Shown in pieces: positions 1-5,986 of a stretch of 7,538 nucleotides of DNA (position 1 is its first letter; the number at the start of each line of letters is the position of its first letter). Source of the DNA: Actinomycetes bacterium (lineage in GTDB: Bacteria > Actinomycetota > Acidimicrobiia > Acidimicrobiales > Acidimicrobiaceae); contig JAKBSX010000117.1 in NCBI GenBank assembly GCA_021844725.1, positions 1-7,538 on the forward strand, written 5' to 3'. The position numbers and the translations under genes are program-made. A model generated the notes under the pieces. It made no database searches, was not told the DNA's origin, and saw only the letters and a program-made list of their open reading frames with translations.

Positions 1-99
1 TATATAGTTCCCTTCTTCCATTACGTTTTGAAATGCTCTGTCGATTTCCTCCTTGTACGCCTGGTAATACTTCGATAGCATGACGAATGGAACTTTCAT
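1..99 (-). CDS. DegT/DnrJ/EryC1/StrS-family sugar aminotransferase, N-terminal fragment (probably FdtB-like)
   Basis: Only the first 33 codons are in the window; the gene continues past base 1. The visible peptide starts MKVPFVMLSKYYQAYKEE and ends in VMEEGNYI. This matches the N-terminal pattern of DegT-family PLP-dependent sugar aminotransferases: a short start with a Pro-Phe, a helix carrying a conserved Y/E pair, then a V-x-E-x-G-x-[YF]-I turn. The PLP lysine lies outside the window. The gene follows the ketoisomerase with a 31-nt gap on the same strand, which is the usual fdtA-fdtB order. The expected role is PLP-dependent transamination of a dTDP-3-keto-6-deoxyhexose to the 3-amino sugar, in the cytoplasm. 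An AGGTG motif (105-109) ends 5 nt before the ATG and supports this start. The family call is good. The exact substrate is inferred from the neighbour, and other DegT roles (4-amino or 3-amino sugars) remain possible. Confidence 0.75.
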   Translation of the reverse strand, partial: MKVPFVMLSKYYQAYKEEIDRAFQNVMEEGNYI

Positions 100-104
100 G
101 CTAA

Positions 105-109
105 CACCT
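105..109 (-). promoter_or_regulatory. Shine-Dalgarno-like site of the aminotransferase gene
   Basis: On the minus strand this reads AGGTG. It matches the archaeal anti-SD complement GGAGGTGAT and ends 5 nt before the ATG at 99-97. It fits an internal operon gene translated from a leadered message. Confidence 0.5.
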
Positions 110-130
110 TTTCTATGAAATAGATAATCA

Positions 131-523
131 TCATTCCCTACCTATCAGCTTCATGAATTCTGTTTTATCACCGATGTAGTCGGCCATTTCATATTTTTCA
201 GATGCGAGAACTAGTACGATAGTATCCTTTTCAATATCAAAAAGATCAGTCCACGTCATTGGAGGGATATATATGGCTTCCTCCGGGTTTTCCACCTTAA
301 ACTGTGCGGAGAAATCGCGATTAATGAGTGAGAGACTGAGAGACCCACGCAGACAGACGAGCAATTGTTCTAGTTCCTTATGTGCGTGGTTTCCTCTTAC
401 ACCAGAAAAATGATGTATGACAAAAATTCTCTCGACTCTGAATGGTAGAGAATCCTCTTCCATTACAGTGACTTCTCCTCTAACGTCAACAAAGTTTTTC
501 AATTTGAGCTTCTTGAACTCCAT
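131..523 (-). CDS. fdtA: FdtA/QdtA-type dTDP-4-keto-6-deoxyglucose 3,4-ketoisomerase (WxcM-like cupin)
   Basis: The product is 130 aa, close to the usual length of single-domain FdtA/QdtA proteins. These are small cupins that move the keto group of dTDP-4-keto-6-deoxyglucose from C4 to C3, before transamination to Fuc3N or Qui3N. Visible motifs are DVRG at 13-16, the signature RGNHAHKELEQ at 43-53 with the paired active-site histidines (46 and 48), a cupin strand YIPPMTWTDL at 85-94, and the terminal LASEKYEMADYI at 106-117. No signal peptide or membrane segment is seen, so it should be cytoplasmic. It is the first gene of a minus-strand pair; the downstream aminotransferase would use its product. 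No good SD precedes the ATG at 523. The sequence cannot tell FdtA (galacto product) from QdtA (gluco product), so the symbol describes the family, not the stereochemistry. Confidence 0.87.
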   Translation of the reverse strand: MEFKKLKLKNFVDVRGEVTVMEEDSLPFRVERIFVIHHFSGVRGNHAHKELEQLLVCLRGSLSLSLINRDFSAQFKVENPEEAIYIPPMTWTDLFDIEKDTIVLVLASEKYEMADYIGDKTEFMKLIGRE

Positions 524-566
524 TTACAACCCAGCATTCCATCTTTCAAAATGGAATCTGTGAACC

Positions 567-574
567 AGTATAAG
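567..574 (-). promoter_or_regulatory. Weak TATA-like box candidate upstream of fdtA
   Basis: The minus strand reads CTTATACT, with its centre about 47 nt before the fdtA ATG. An archaeal start about 26 nt downstream would leave a leader of roughly 20 nt. The match is imperfect and no clear BRE is seen, so this is only the best candidate in the spacer. Confidence 0.25.
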
Positions 575-728
575 TAATAGCTATGATCCCATGCAGCGAA
601 AAGTGGCGCAAAAACGCACTAGTGCCGAGATTCGATTTCCAACTTCTGTCTTCAAAGAAAGGTTAGAATCCATAATCACTCATGCTTGAAGTGGCACGTT
701 AGATCCATTCCAAACGAGGAGGAAAAAA

Positions 729-782
729 ATGTCATGGACTGCAAGCAAGAGAGTTATCTGGAAATTCAGGGCACTGAACTAA
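729..782 (+). CDS. Possible 17-codon micro-ORF with strong Shine-Dalgarno
   Basis: A GGAGG at 718-722 sits 6 nt before an ATG that opens a 17-residue basic peptide starting MSWTASKRVIWK and ending at TAA. The SD is the strongest in the window, better than those of the real genes. No TATA box is evident at a fitting distance, and the peptide resembles nothing I recognise. It may be a leader peptide, the start of a decayed gene, or chance purine richness. Confidence 0.15.
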   Translation: MSWTASKRVIWKFRALN

Positions 783-813
783 TTCATGGAAACACGACTC
801 TAAAAGATTGCCA

Positions 814-829
814 TTGAATATTTATTCAA
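814..829. repeat. 16-nt inverted repeat (palindrome)
   Basis: TTGAATA and its exact reverse complement TATTCAA are separated by TT. The short 2-nt centre makes this more like a dimeric-protein DNA site than an RNA hairpin terminator. It lies about 90 nt upstream of the TATA box at 921-928. An operator role is inference; AT-rich DNA can produce such a site by chance. Confidence 0.35.
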
Positions 830-920
830 ACAAGCCGATAAACGGAGCAATTCAATTCTTGCCATTTTAGCAGAGTTAATGAGCCCTGAATAGGTGAGGC
901 CAGTGTATTCGCCCGATAAG

Positions 921-928
921 ATATATAA
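921..928 (+). promoter_or_regulatory. Archaeal TATA box of the ATP-pyrophosphatase/sulfatase-like operon
   Basis: The sequence ATATATAA, followed by CC, has its centre about 28 nt before the ATG at 953. Archaeal TATA boxes sit about 26-27 nt before the transcription start, so the message should start at or within a base or two of the ATG and be leaderless. No SD precedes this ATG, which agrees. The TATAAC hexamer recurs at almost the same spacing before the gene at 3683. Confidence 0.65.
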
Positions 929-952
929 CCCAGCCTTCATTAGCAGTGTATT

Positions 953-1774
953 ATGACCGCAGCAACACCTTCTAATACTGATAAAAAGTCACTTTCCCTT
1001 TTTTCTAAAGTAGATATCGCCAAAATAGTAATAAGGGATGCGCTGGGAAAGTTCTCGAGACCTGCAGTAGTCTGGAGTGCTGGAAAAGATAGTACTACCG
1101 TGTTGCACATCGTGAAAGTAGTCTGTTCCTCTGACAGGCTCAATTTGCCCCCCTGCCTTTTCATTGACCACGGAGATCACTTTGTAGAAACCATGGAGTT
1201 GATGAGCAAGCTAAAAAAGGACTGGGGGCTCAATATCATTTCGGCGAACAATGCCGACGTCCTAAACAGTATCGATAAGGAAGGCAAGATTCACATCAGC
1301 ACTTTGTCGGAGAAAAACCGTAAGGAAGCGGAAAGGGTCGGATTCACAGGAGAGTGGTTTGAATACTCACTCAGTTCTGCCATTGGAAACCACCTACTAA
1401 AGACAGTTCCGATGAATGAAACAATAACCAAATACCGGCTCGATGCACTTTTTACAGGAATAAGATGGGATGAGAATCCATCTAGAGCTGCCGAACGTTT
1501 CATTAGTCAGAGAGAAAACCCATCGCATTACAGGGTGCAGCCCATACTCCACTTCACTGAAAGGGACATATGGAGCTACATATTCCAATCAAAAATCCCA
1601 TATCATCCCTTATACTCAAAAGGTTACAGATCGATAGATGGTAAAATGGACTCAAAGAAGAGTGCGAATGAGCCTGCTTGGGAACAAGATATGGAACATA
1701 CGCATGAAAGAGCCGGTAGATCGCAGGACAAAGAGGAATTGATGGGGAAACTGCGACAACTTGGTTACATGTGA
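953..1774 (+). CDS. CysD/CysH-family ATP-pyrophosphatase (ATP sulfurylase small-subunit-like)
   Basis: The protein has 273 aa and the fold marks of N-type ATP pyrophosphatases. A PP-loop SAGKDST at 42-48 binds ATP, FIDHGD at 70-75 takes the place of the CysD/CysH 'HVDTG' strand, GIRWDENPSR lies at 169-178, and RVQPILHFTERDIW precedes the IPYHPLY segment. The C-terminus ERAGRSQDKEELM...LGYM (252-273) resembles CysD (ATP sulfurylase subunit 2), which ends in a similar ERAGR motif. The cysteines I see are 58 and 68; there is no C-terminal redox-cysteine motif, so a thiol-dependent APS/PAPS reductase is less likely than sulfate adenylylation. No CysN GTPase partner is visible. The protein is probably cytoplasmic. 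It is first in an operon with the sulfatase-like gene (6-nt gap) and has a leaderless-type promoter. Family call good; the reaction (APS formation from ATP and sulfate, or another AMP transfer) is inference. Confidence 0.8.
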   Translation: MTAATPSNTDKKSLSLFSKVDIAKIVIRDALGKFSRPAVVWSAGKDSTTVLHIVKVVCSSDRLNLPPCLFIDHGDHFVETMELMSKLKKDWGLNIISANNADVLNSIDKEGKIHISTLSEKNRKEAERVGFTGEWFEYSLSSAIGNHLLKTVPMNETITKYRLDALFTGIRWDENPSRAAERFISQRENPSHYRVQPILHFTERDIWSYIFQSKIPYHPLYSKGYRSIDGKMDSKKSANEPAWEQDMEHTHERAGRSQDKEELMGKLRQLGYM

Positions 1775-1775
1775 T
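1771..1775 (+). promoter_or_regulatory. Shine-Dalgarno-like site of the sulfatase-like gene
   Basis: GTGAT overlaps the stop codon of the upstream gene and ends 5 nt before the ATG at 1781. It matches the 3' part of the archaeal SD complement GGAGGTGAT. This supports translational coupling of the two genes in one message. Confidence 0.4.
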
Positions 1776-1780
1776 GCCCC

Positions 1781-3157
1781 ATGGATGCTCCGAACATAAT
1801 AGTAATCATATTTGACACATTGAGAAAGGACTCATTGGGCTGTTATGGGGGCAAGGTACCAACACCCCATATCGACAAGTTTGCGGCAGAAGCCGTGAAA
1901 TTCGAGCGAACAATAAGTCCATCACCTTGGACACTACCGACACACGCGTCAATGATCACAGGTAAATATGCGCTTGAACACAGGATTCATGAAACGTTCG
2001 ACAAGAAGATTGAACACATTTCAGCCATGATGAACATCATCAAGGAGGAACGACTAACAGCCGTTCTGAAGAAGAGAGGCTATAACTGTACAGCACTGTC
2101 GGCAAACCCGGTGGTTTCTAGTGGAACGGGATTCGAGATTGGATTTAATCAATTCGTTGATGTGCCGACTATGCCTGATGTGACCGACGAAATGAACTAT
2201 CTCGTGAATGTTCTACCCGATGCAGCCAGATTTCGGGCCTCGGATGCATCCAGATATCTTATTTCACACGGAAAGCTAATCACCTTATACAAAGCGTATC
2301 GACAATATCAAAAGGCTAAGAAGAAGATTGAACGTGCCGGATATCCTGTGGATAAGGGCGGTGGTCACGCAATCAGCATGGTGGAACGTAGCTCCTATGA
2401 GCTGCCGCTTTTTTTATTTGTAAATTTCATGGAAATGCATGACCCGTACCTTTCGTTTGAATCCCCTCTACTGAAAACTCATAGCAACCACATCCAGTTG
2501 ATGGATTTGATGAGATTACAAGCTATTCCCCCTACGCAGATGAATCGAATTCGGAATGCATATTTTGAGAGAGCGTCTGAGATAGATAAAAACTTCGGTC
2601 GTTTTCTCAAACATCTCAAGGAATCCAATCTCTTTGACAATTCTCTGATTATCCTGACTTCAGATCATGGCCAGTCGCTGCACGAACGGGGGTATTATGG
2701 CCATGGAATCTTCCTCTACGACGAGTTGATAAGAGTTCCTCTAATTATCAAACCACCAGCAGGGTACAGACTGAGCTCAAAGCCAGAAAATACACAAAGC
2801 TTGTGCGCGATTTACGAGCTCATAAGACGGGCATCGGAGGGAGAATCGAATATCGAGATGCCAATGACAGATATTGCATTCTCAGAGTCCTACGGTATGC
2901 AACACTCAATGTCTGAAATCTCGACAAACAACGTGCTTGAATTGGAAAAAGCCAGAAGGTTACTCGACGTTCCCCGAAAGGCCGTTTATAAAGGACCTTA
3001 CAAGTTGCAGGTGCAGGGTAATGATGGGGTGATAGAGGAATTTGCAATGAATGGAAGAGTCCTTGCTCCTTCCGAAAACAAACAAATTCTAGGGGAACTG
3101 TTAAACGAGTTGGAATTATTCAAAGGTCAGGAGAAGTTCAATTTACCCAGTTCGTGA
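1781..3157 (+). CDS. Sulfatase-like hydrolase/transferase of the alkaline phosphatase superfamily (Thr-type active site)
   Basis: The protein has 458 aa. Sulfatase-family landmarks are in order: metal-site strand IIVIIFDTLRKDSLGCYG at 6-23, PTPHIDKFA at 27-35, the nucleophile region WTLPTHASMITGKY at 50-63, MHDPY at 219-223, and the metal-binding SDHG (294-297) with HERGYYGHG (301-309). The canonical sulfatase motif C/S-x-P-x-R reads T-L-P-T-H at 51-55, so the Cys/Ser that becomes formylglycine is a Thr and the Arg is a His. A classical formylglycine sulfatase is therefore unlikely. A Thr nucleophile is known in other superfamily members such as nucleotide pyrophosphatases/phosphodiesterases. 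There is no clear signal peptide or membrane helix, so it appears cytoplasmic. It follows the ATP-pyrophosphatase by 6 nt and surely shares its message. Its substrate may be a sulfate or phosphate ester on a glycan or its precursor, which is inference. Family call firm, reaction unknown. Confidence 0.85.
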   Translation: MDAPNIIVIIFDTLRKDSLGCYGGKVPTPHIDKFAAEAVKFERTISPSPWTLPTHASMITGKYALEHRIHETFDKKIEHISAMMNIIKEERLTAVLKKRGYNCTALSANPVVSSGTGFEIGFNQFVDVPTMPDVTDEMNYLVNVLPDAARFRASDASRYLISHGKLITLYKAYRQYQKAKKKIERAGYPVDKGGGHAISMVERSSYELPLFLFVNFMEMHDPYLSFESPLLKTHSNHIQLMDLMRLQAIPPTQMNRIRNAYFERASEIDKNFGRFLKHLKESNLFDNSLIILTSDHGQSLHERGYYGHGIFLYDELIRVPLIIKPPAGYRLSSKPENTQSLCAIYELIRRASEGESNIEMPMTDIAFSESYGMQHSMSEISTNNVLELEKARRLLDVPRKAVYKGPYKLQVQGNDGVIEEFAMNGRVLAPSENKQILGELLNELELFKGQEKFNLPSS

Positions 3158-3160
3158 CCT

Positions 3161-3653
3161 TTAGTTGGGCAGTAGCAGTGTCGCCAGGAAACATCTGGTC
3201 GTGTGTTCGTAGTGCCTAATAGTGATAGACAATGAGTGATGGCCCCGATTCTTTGATAAGATTGCTTGCATGAGATCTATCACTTCATCCATTCTTTGGA
3301 GAAACTTTTAGATTCGATAAGTCCTGTCGCATAACTTGCGGGTAGCGACTCACCATTTGAAATCTTCTACCGTTTGACTCGCTTGCGCCTATAAAATCAC
3401 AGCATGGGCTGCAAATTTGTACCGAACAATTGGGTGCAACCACGTTTCCCCACTTATGAAGCAAGCCTGAATGTGGAGTCTTACCAGTCATAACAATATC
3501 GACGGAATATTCAGGTACAGCCACAAACGACGAAAACAACCATCGTTCTTCCATTGGAGACTCTTCAGTGCATATCCCATAGTCGTTTTCGTATGGAAAG
3601 ACTGCGATGACTAACAAATGACGAGTTCTATAGGCACAAACAATAAAAGGTGT
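3161..3653 (-). pseudogene. Probable decayed GT9 (heptosyltransferase-like) C-terminal remnant
   Basis: The minus strand is open without a stop from 3653 to 3285, then continues in another frame from 3307 to 3161. The first frame encodes TGKTPHSGLLHKWGN, an ICSPC motif, and YPQVMRQDLSN. The second begins near RMDEVIDLMQAILSKN. In this order they resemble the end of GT9 proteins: G-x-T-x-P, a C-x-P-C box, a short 'CM-x-D-I' segment, then an amphipathic helix 'V-x-x-l-x-x-L'. A single frameshift at about 3285-3307 would join them. A third frame near 3585-3645 (ELVIC, one stop, SS, then TTMG) hints at the 'DLVI-x-DSS-x-x-x-H-x-A' strand, implying at least one more shift. Only about 160 of some 340 residues remain, and the only start codon in the first frame is a TTG. 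The resemblance was made by eye and is modest; chance ORFs or an unknown small protein are possible. Confidence 0.4.
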
Positions 3654-3659
3654 TTATAA
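3653..3659 (+). promoter_or_regulatory. Archaeal TATA box of the GT2 gene
   Basis: TTTATAA (followed by C) has its centre about 27 nt before the ATG at 3683. This predicts a leaderless message and fixes the start. The alternative in-frame GTG at 3650 would begin upstream of the TATA box, so it could not be transcribed from this promoter. Confidence 0.6.
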
Positions 3660-3682
3660 CACGGTCAGTTTACCCATACCTA

Positions 3683-4702
3683 ATGGAAAAGCCGTGTGTT
3701 ACTGCCATAATAACAGCATATGGCAGAACCAGATACGTGTATGAAGCTCTGCAATCTGCACTTTCCCAAACATTAAAAAGGAAACTGTATGAAATCATTG
3801 TTGTGACTAACTTTGATATGGACCACGAATTCGTTGTAAAGAATAACATCAGAACTGTGCGGTGCGAAAAGAAAGAGCTTGGAACAAAAATTGCATTGGC
3901 ACTTGAGATTGCCCAAGGAGATATAATCGCGATACTTGAGGATGATGATCTCTGGGAGACTAACAAGCTTGAAACAATAGTGAACATTTTCCAGCGTAGG
4001 CCACGAATTGGGTTCATCCATAATTGGATGAGCATTATGGGAGCAGAGGGGCAGAACATTCAGACTTCGTTTCAGAGTCGCACGGTCAGAAAAATGAACT
4101 CGATCGATGAGTATTTAATTGATACTACCAAACTGACATACGGAAAAGCTAGATTGGGAATATCTTATGCCATGGACTACTACTCTAGCTCAATTTCCTT
4201 TCGAAAGGCAGCAGTGATGAACTATATAGAAGCGCTTAGAGAAATATCCACAAGTACGGATGTGTTCTATTTCTTTGCGTGCCTATTGAGCGAACAGCAT
4301 CTATTGGCGATCTCGGAAAAACTGACAAAGTATAGAATACACTCTTCAAACTTATCACTTGGTGCGGGCGACCAAAAGGACTTTTTCTCAAGGAGGAAAA
4401 AATACTCAATTGAAGTCCTTGCGGACTACAAAAAATTGCTTGCACTGGCTGACTACTCAGGTAAGAAAGTGACCATAAAATTGATAAAATGGAGGTTGTC
4501 CTGTACCGTGCTGGAGACAATCTGGTTCAATGAAGACTTTTCTAGATTACAACTTCTCCGGGAGATGTTGAGCCATATAAGGTATATTAGCAGCAAACAG
4601 CTGGGTTACGACCTAAAGATTATCGCATACTCGTTTCTTCTCCTTATAAGGAGTGAGTTCGCGCGCAACCTATTCCTCAGAACATATTACGAACGCCATT
4701 GA
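3683..4702 (+). CDS. GT2-family glycosyltransferase with C-terminal hydrophobic tail
   Basis: From the ATG at 3683 the protein has 339 aa. The N-terminal GT-A domain shows VTAIITAYGRTRYVYEALQS at 6-25, the usual nucleotide-binding start of GT2 enzymes. EDDDLWETNKLE follows at 86-97, where the acidic triplet should bind the metal and the NDP-sugar, and then KTKYRIHSSN-type sequence after the acceptor region (KLTKYRIHSSN). A moderately hydrophobic stretch at 311-322 follows a conserved HIRY (298-301), which suggests membrane association at the inner face. It should transfer a sugar from an activated donor to a growing glycan; donor and acceptor cannot be read. It is a clear paralogue of the convergent gene at 4792-5787, with the acidic triplet at the same residue numbers. 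It lies next to the decayed gene at 3161-3653 and has its own leaderless-type promoter. A longer form from GTG 3650 is judged unlikely. Confidence 0.88.
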   Translation: MEKPCVTAIITAYGRTRYVYEALQSALSQTLKRKLYEIIVVTNFDMDHEFVVKNNIRTVRCEKKELGTKIALALEIAQGDIIAILEDDDLWETNKLETIVNIFQRRPRIGFIHNWMSIMGAEGQNIQTSFQSRTVRKMNSIDEYLIDTTKLTYGKARLGISYAMDYYSSSISFRKAAVMNYIEALREISTSTDVFYFFACLLSEQHLLAISEKLTKYRIHSSNLSLGAGDQKDFFSRRKKYSIEVLADYKKLLALADYSGKKVTIKLIKWRLSCTVLETIWFNEDFSRLQLLREMLSHIRYISSKQLGYDLKIIAYSFLLLIRSEFARNLFLRTYYERH

Positions 4703-4791
4703 ATGGAGCTGATTTATGAGAAACAACACATAAACAGATGCTTCTTACGGGTCGTTAGGAGTAGAATTGTGCAAATTGAAGGAATCTACCT

Positions 4792-5787
4792 TCATTGAGC
4801 ATTGGAATAAGCGTTCATATAAATTGATCTGCCAATAGCAGGAAAGACGATACACAGAACAGTGAATCCGATGAGCAATACATCATACTCAAGTTCCCAG
4901 ATGGTCAAGTAGCGTATATGATTCATAAGTGCACGTAAAAGTCCAAGCCGATTCTTAGTGCCAAGGACCCAATGATTCTCAATTTCAATATCACTGATCG
5001 AACAATTTAGTGACTTGAGTGAGTTTTGGCTCTCCGGCTCCAGCAACAGCATATCCCTTATTACATAAAGATCTGAATAGTCTGGTTCTGCACTTTGATT
5101 ACCCAGATTCTTCGAGTAATTCTTCCTATGAACCCTATATTTCGTCAGAATCTGTGAGTCCACGGTAATAAGATATCCAGAAACAACAGCTGAATAGAAG
5201 ATGAACGGATCGTAATTCAGCCTGATCCTCTTGAGGTGCTCAACATGTCTTGTCAGTATGCTTTTTCTTATGGCCATCGAGCTTCCGTTGAAGTCAGCAT
5301 TCAATCCAACGAGCCGACGTAGTCCTGAATAGCTCAGATTTTTTCCCGATGCTGTGACGTTGCCGACTCTTGACAAAATTTTTCTTCCTGTTGAATGTAC
5401 TGGATGTGATGCGGATCTACCGTCTCGATCTATTACAGTCCAGCCATTGTGATAGAAACCCAAGCTCGGAGTTTTCCTAAATGCATAGAAGATGGTTTCA
5501 AGTTTGTTTCGCTCCCAAATATCGTCGTCTTCGAGAAGGCATATCACTTGGCCCAAGCACAATTCAAGAGCTAAGGCAACTTTTGCACCGACATTTCTCT
5601 CGGATGAGTGAATTATCTTGACATTCCCCTTAGAGACCAGTTGTTCGTCGATTTCAACATCTGAAACTAGTATAATCTCGTAAAATTCACGAGGAAGAGT
5701 CTGGTCGATTGCGGATGAAATAGCTTTATTGATAAATTCTTTTCTTTGGTATGCAATTGAAATCACGGAGATGAATGGTGCCTTCAT
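4792..5787 (-). CDS. GT2-family glycosyltransferase, paralogue of the convergent gene
   Basis: The protein has 331 aa. FISVISIAYQRKEFINKAIS at 5-24 begins the GT-A fold, YEIILVSD marks the second strand, and EDDDIWERNKLE at 86-97 is the donor/metal site. LTKYRVHRKNYS follows the acceptor region, HIRY lies at 290-293, and a hydrophobic segment at about 303-318 ends the protein. These features match the 3683-4702 product in order, spacing and several identical blocks (ALALE, EDDD, NKLET, LTKYR, HIRY). The two therefore come from one ancestor but have diverged well, especially between residues 110 and 200. The predicted role is sugar transfer to a membrane-linked glycan, with specificity probably different from that of its paralogue. 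The ATG at 5787 lies just before the first beta strand, as expected. Only 89 nt separate the two convergent stops. The acceptor and the sugar are unknown. Confidence 0.88.
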   Translation of the reverse strand: MKAPFISVISIAYQRKEFINKAISSAIDQTLPREFYEIILVSDVEIDEQLVSKGNVKIIHSSERNVGAKVALALELCLGQVICLLEDDDIWERNKLETIFYAFRKTPSLGFYHNGWTVIDRDGRSASHPVHSTGRKILSRVGNVTASGKNLSYSGLRRLVGLNADFNGSSMAIRKSILTRHVEHLKRIRLNYDPFIFYSAVVSGYLITVDSQILTKYRVHRKNYSKNLGNQSAEPDYSDLYVIRDMLLLEPESQNSLKSLNCSISDIEIENHWVLGTKNRLGLLRALMNHIRYLTIWELEYDVLLIGFTVLCIVFPAIGRSIYMNAYSNAQ

Positions 5788-5820
5788 GGGAGTCAGTCTG
5801 CGAAACGATAGATTGCCGTC

Positions 5821-5830
5821 TAAAATAATA
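5821..5830 (-). promoter_or_regulatory. TATA-like candidate for the minus-strand GT2 gene
   Basis: The minus strand reads TATTATTTTA, with its centre about 38 nt before the ATG at 5787. A start 26 nt downstream would leave a leader of around 12 nt. It is the most AT-rich block in the 199-nt spacer but a poorer match than the boxes at 921 and 3653. Confidence 0.25.
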
Positions 5831-5986
5831 GTCTTTTGGACTGTAAACTGAGAGACCTGCCAATCTCGCAGGATTCAACATACATCATTGGTCGGATCCG
5901 ATGCCTTCCGCTGATATCACACCATAGATTAGGCATAAATGTTATTGGCGGTATTTGAAAGTGATCACCTAGACAGAAAGCGCGAC

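Larger units (their letters stand above)
524..952. other. Divergent intergenic region between fdtA and the ATP-pyrophosphatase operon
   Basis: I see no convincing gene longer than about 35 codons in these 429 bases. The region must hold promoters for both directions. It contains a strong plus-strand TATA box near its right end, a weak minus-strand candidate near its left end, a 16-nt palindrome at 814-829 and an SD-preceded 17-codon ORF at 729-782. A 32-codon plus-strand ORF at 591-689 has no SD and looks like chance. No tRNA or transposon end is apparent. Confidence 0.6.
3158..3682. other. Intergenic region with decayed minus-strand coding sequence
   Basis: No intact gene lies here. The minus strand is open in two successive frames that look like the broken end of a glycosyltransferase (see 3161-3653). 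The right edge holds the plus-strand TATA box for the GT2 gene. No clear terminator for the sulfatase-like gene was found just after 3157. Confidence 0.5.

Noticed and set aside
591..689. 32-codon plus-strand ORF from ATG 591
   Set aside because: No SD or TATA box and no recognisable similarity; this length is common by chance.
3650..3682. N-terminal extension of the GT2 gene from GTG 3650
   Set aside because: The TATA box lies inside it, and the added residues precede the normal first beta strand of the family.
4703..4791. Bidirectional terminator between the convergent GT2 genes
   Set aside because: One would be expected here, but I see no oligo-T run or stable hairpin on either strand.
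5865..5885. Short inverted repeat CCTGC...GCAGG as a possible terminator or operator
   Set aside because: Only 5 bp of stem with a 7-nt loop and no adjacent T run; expected by chance.
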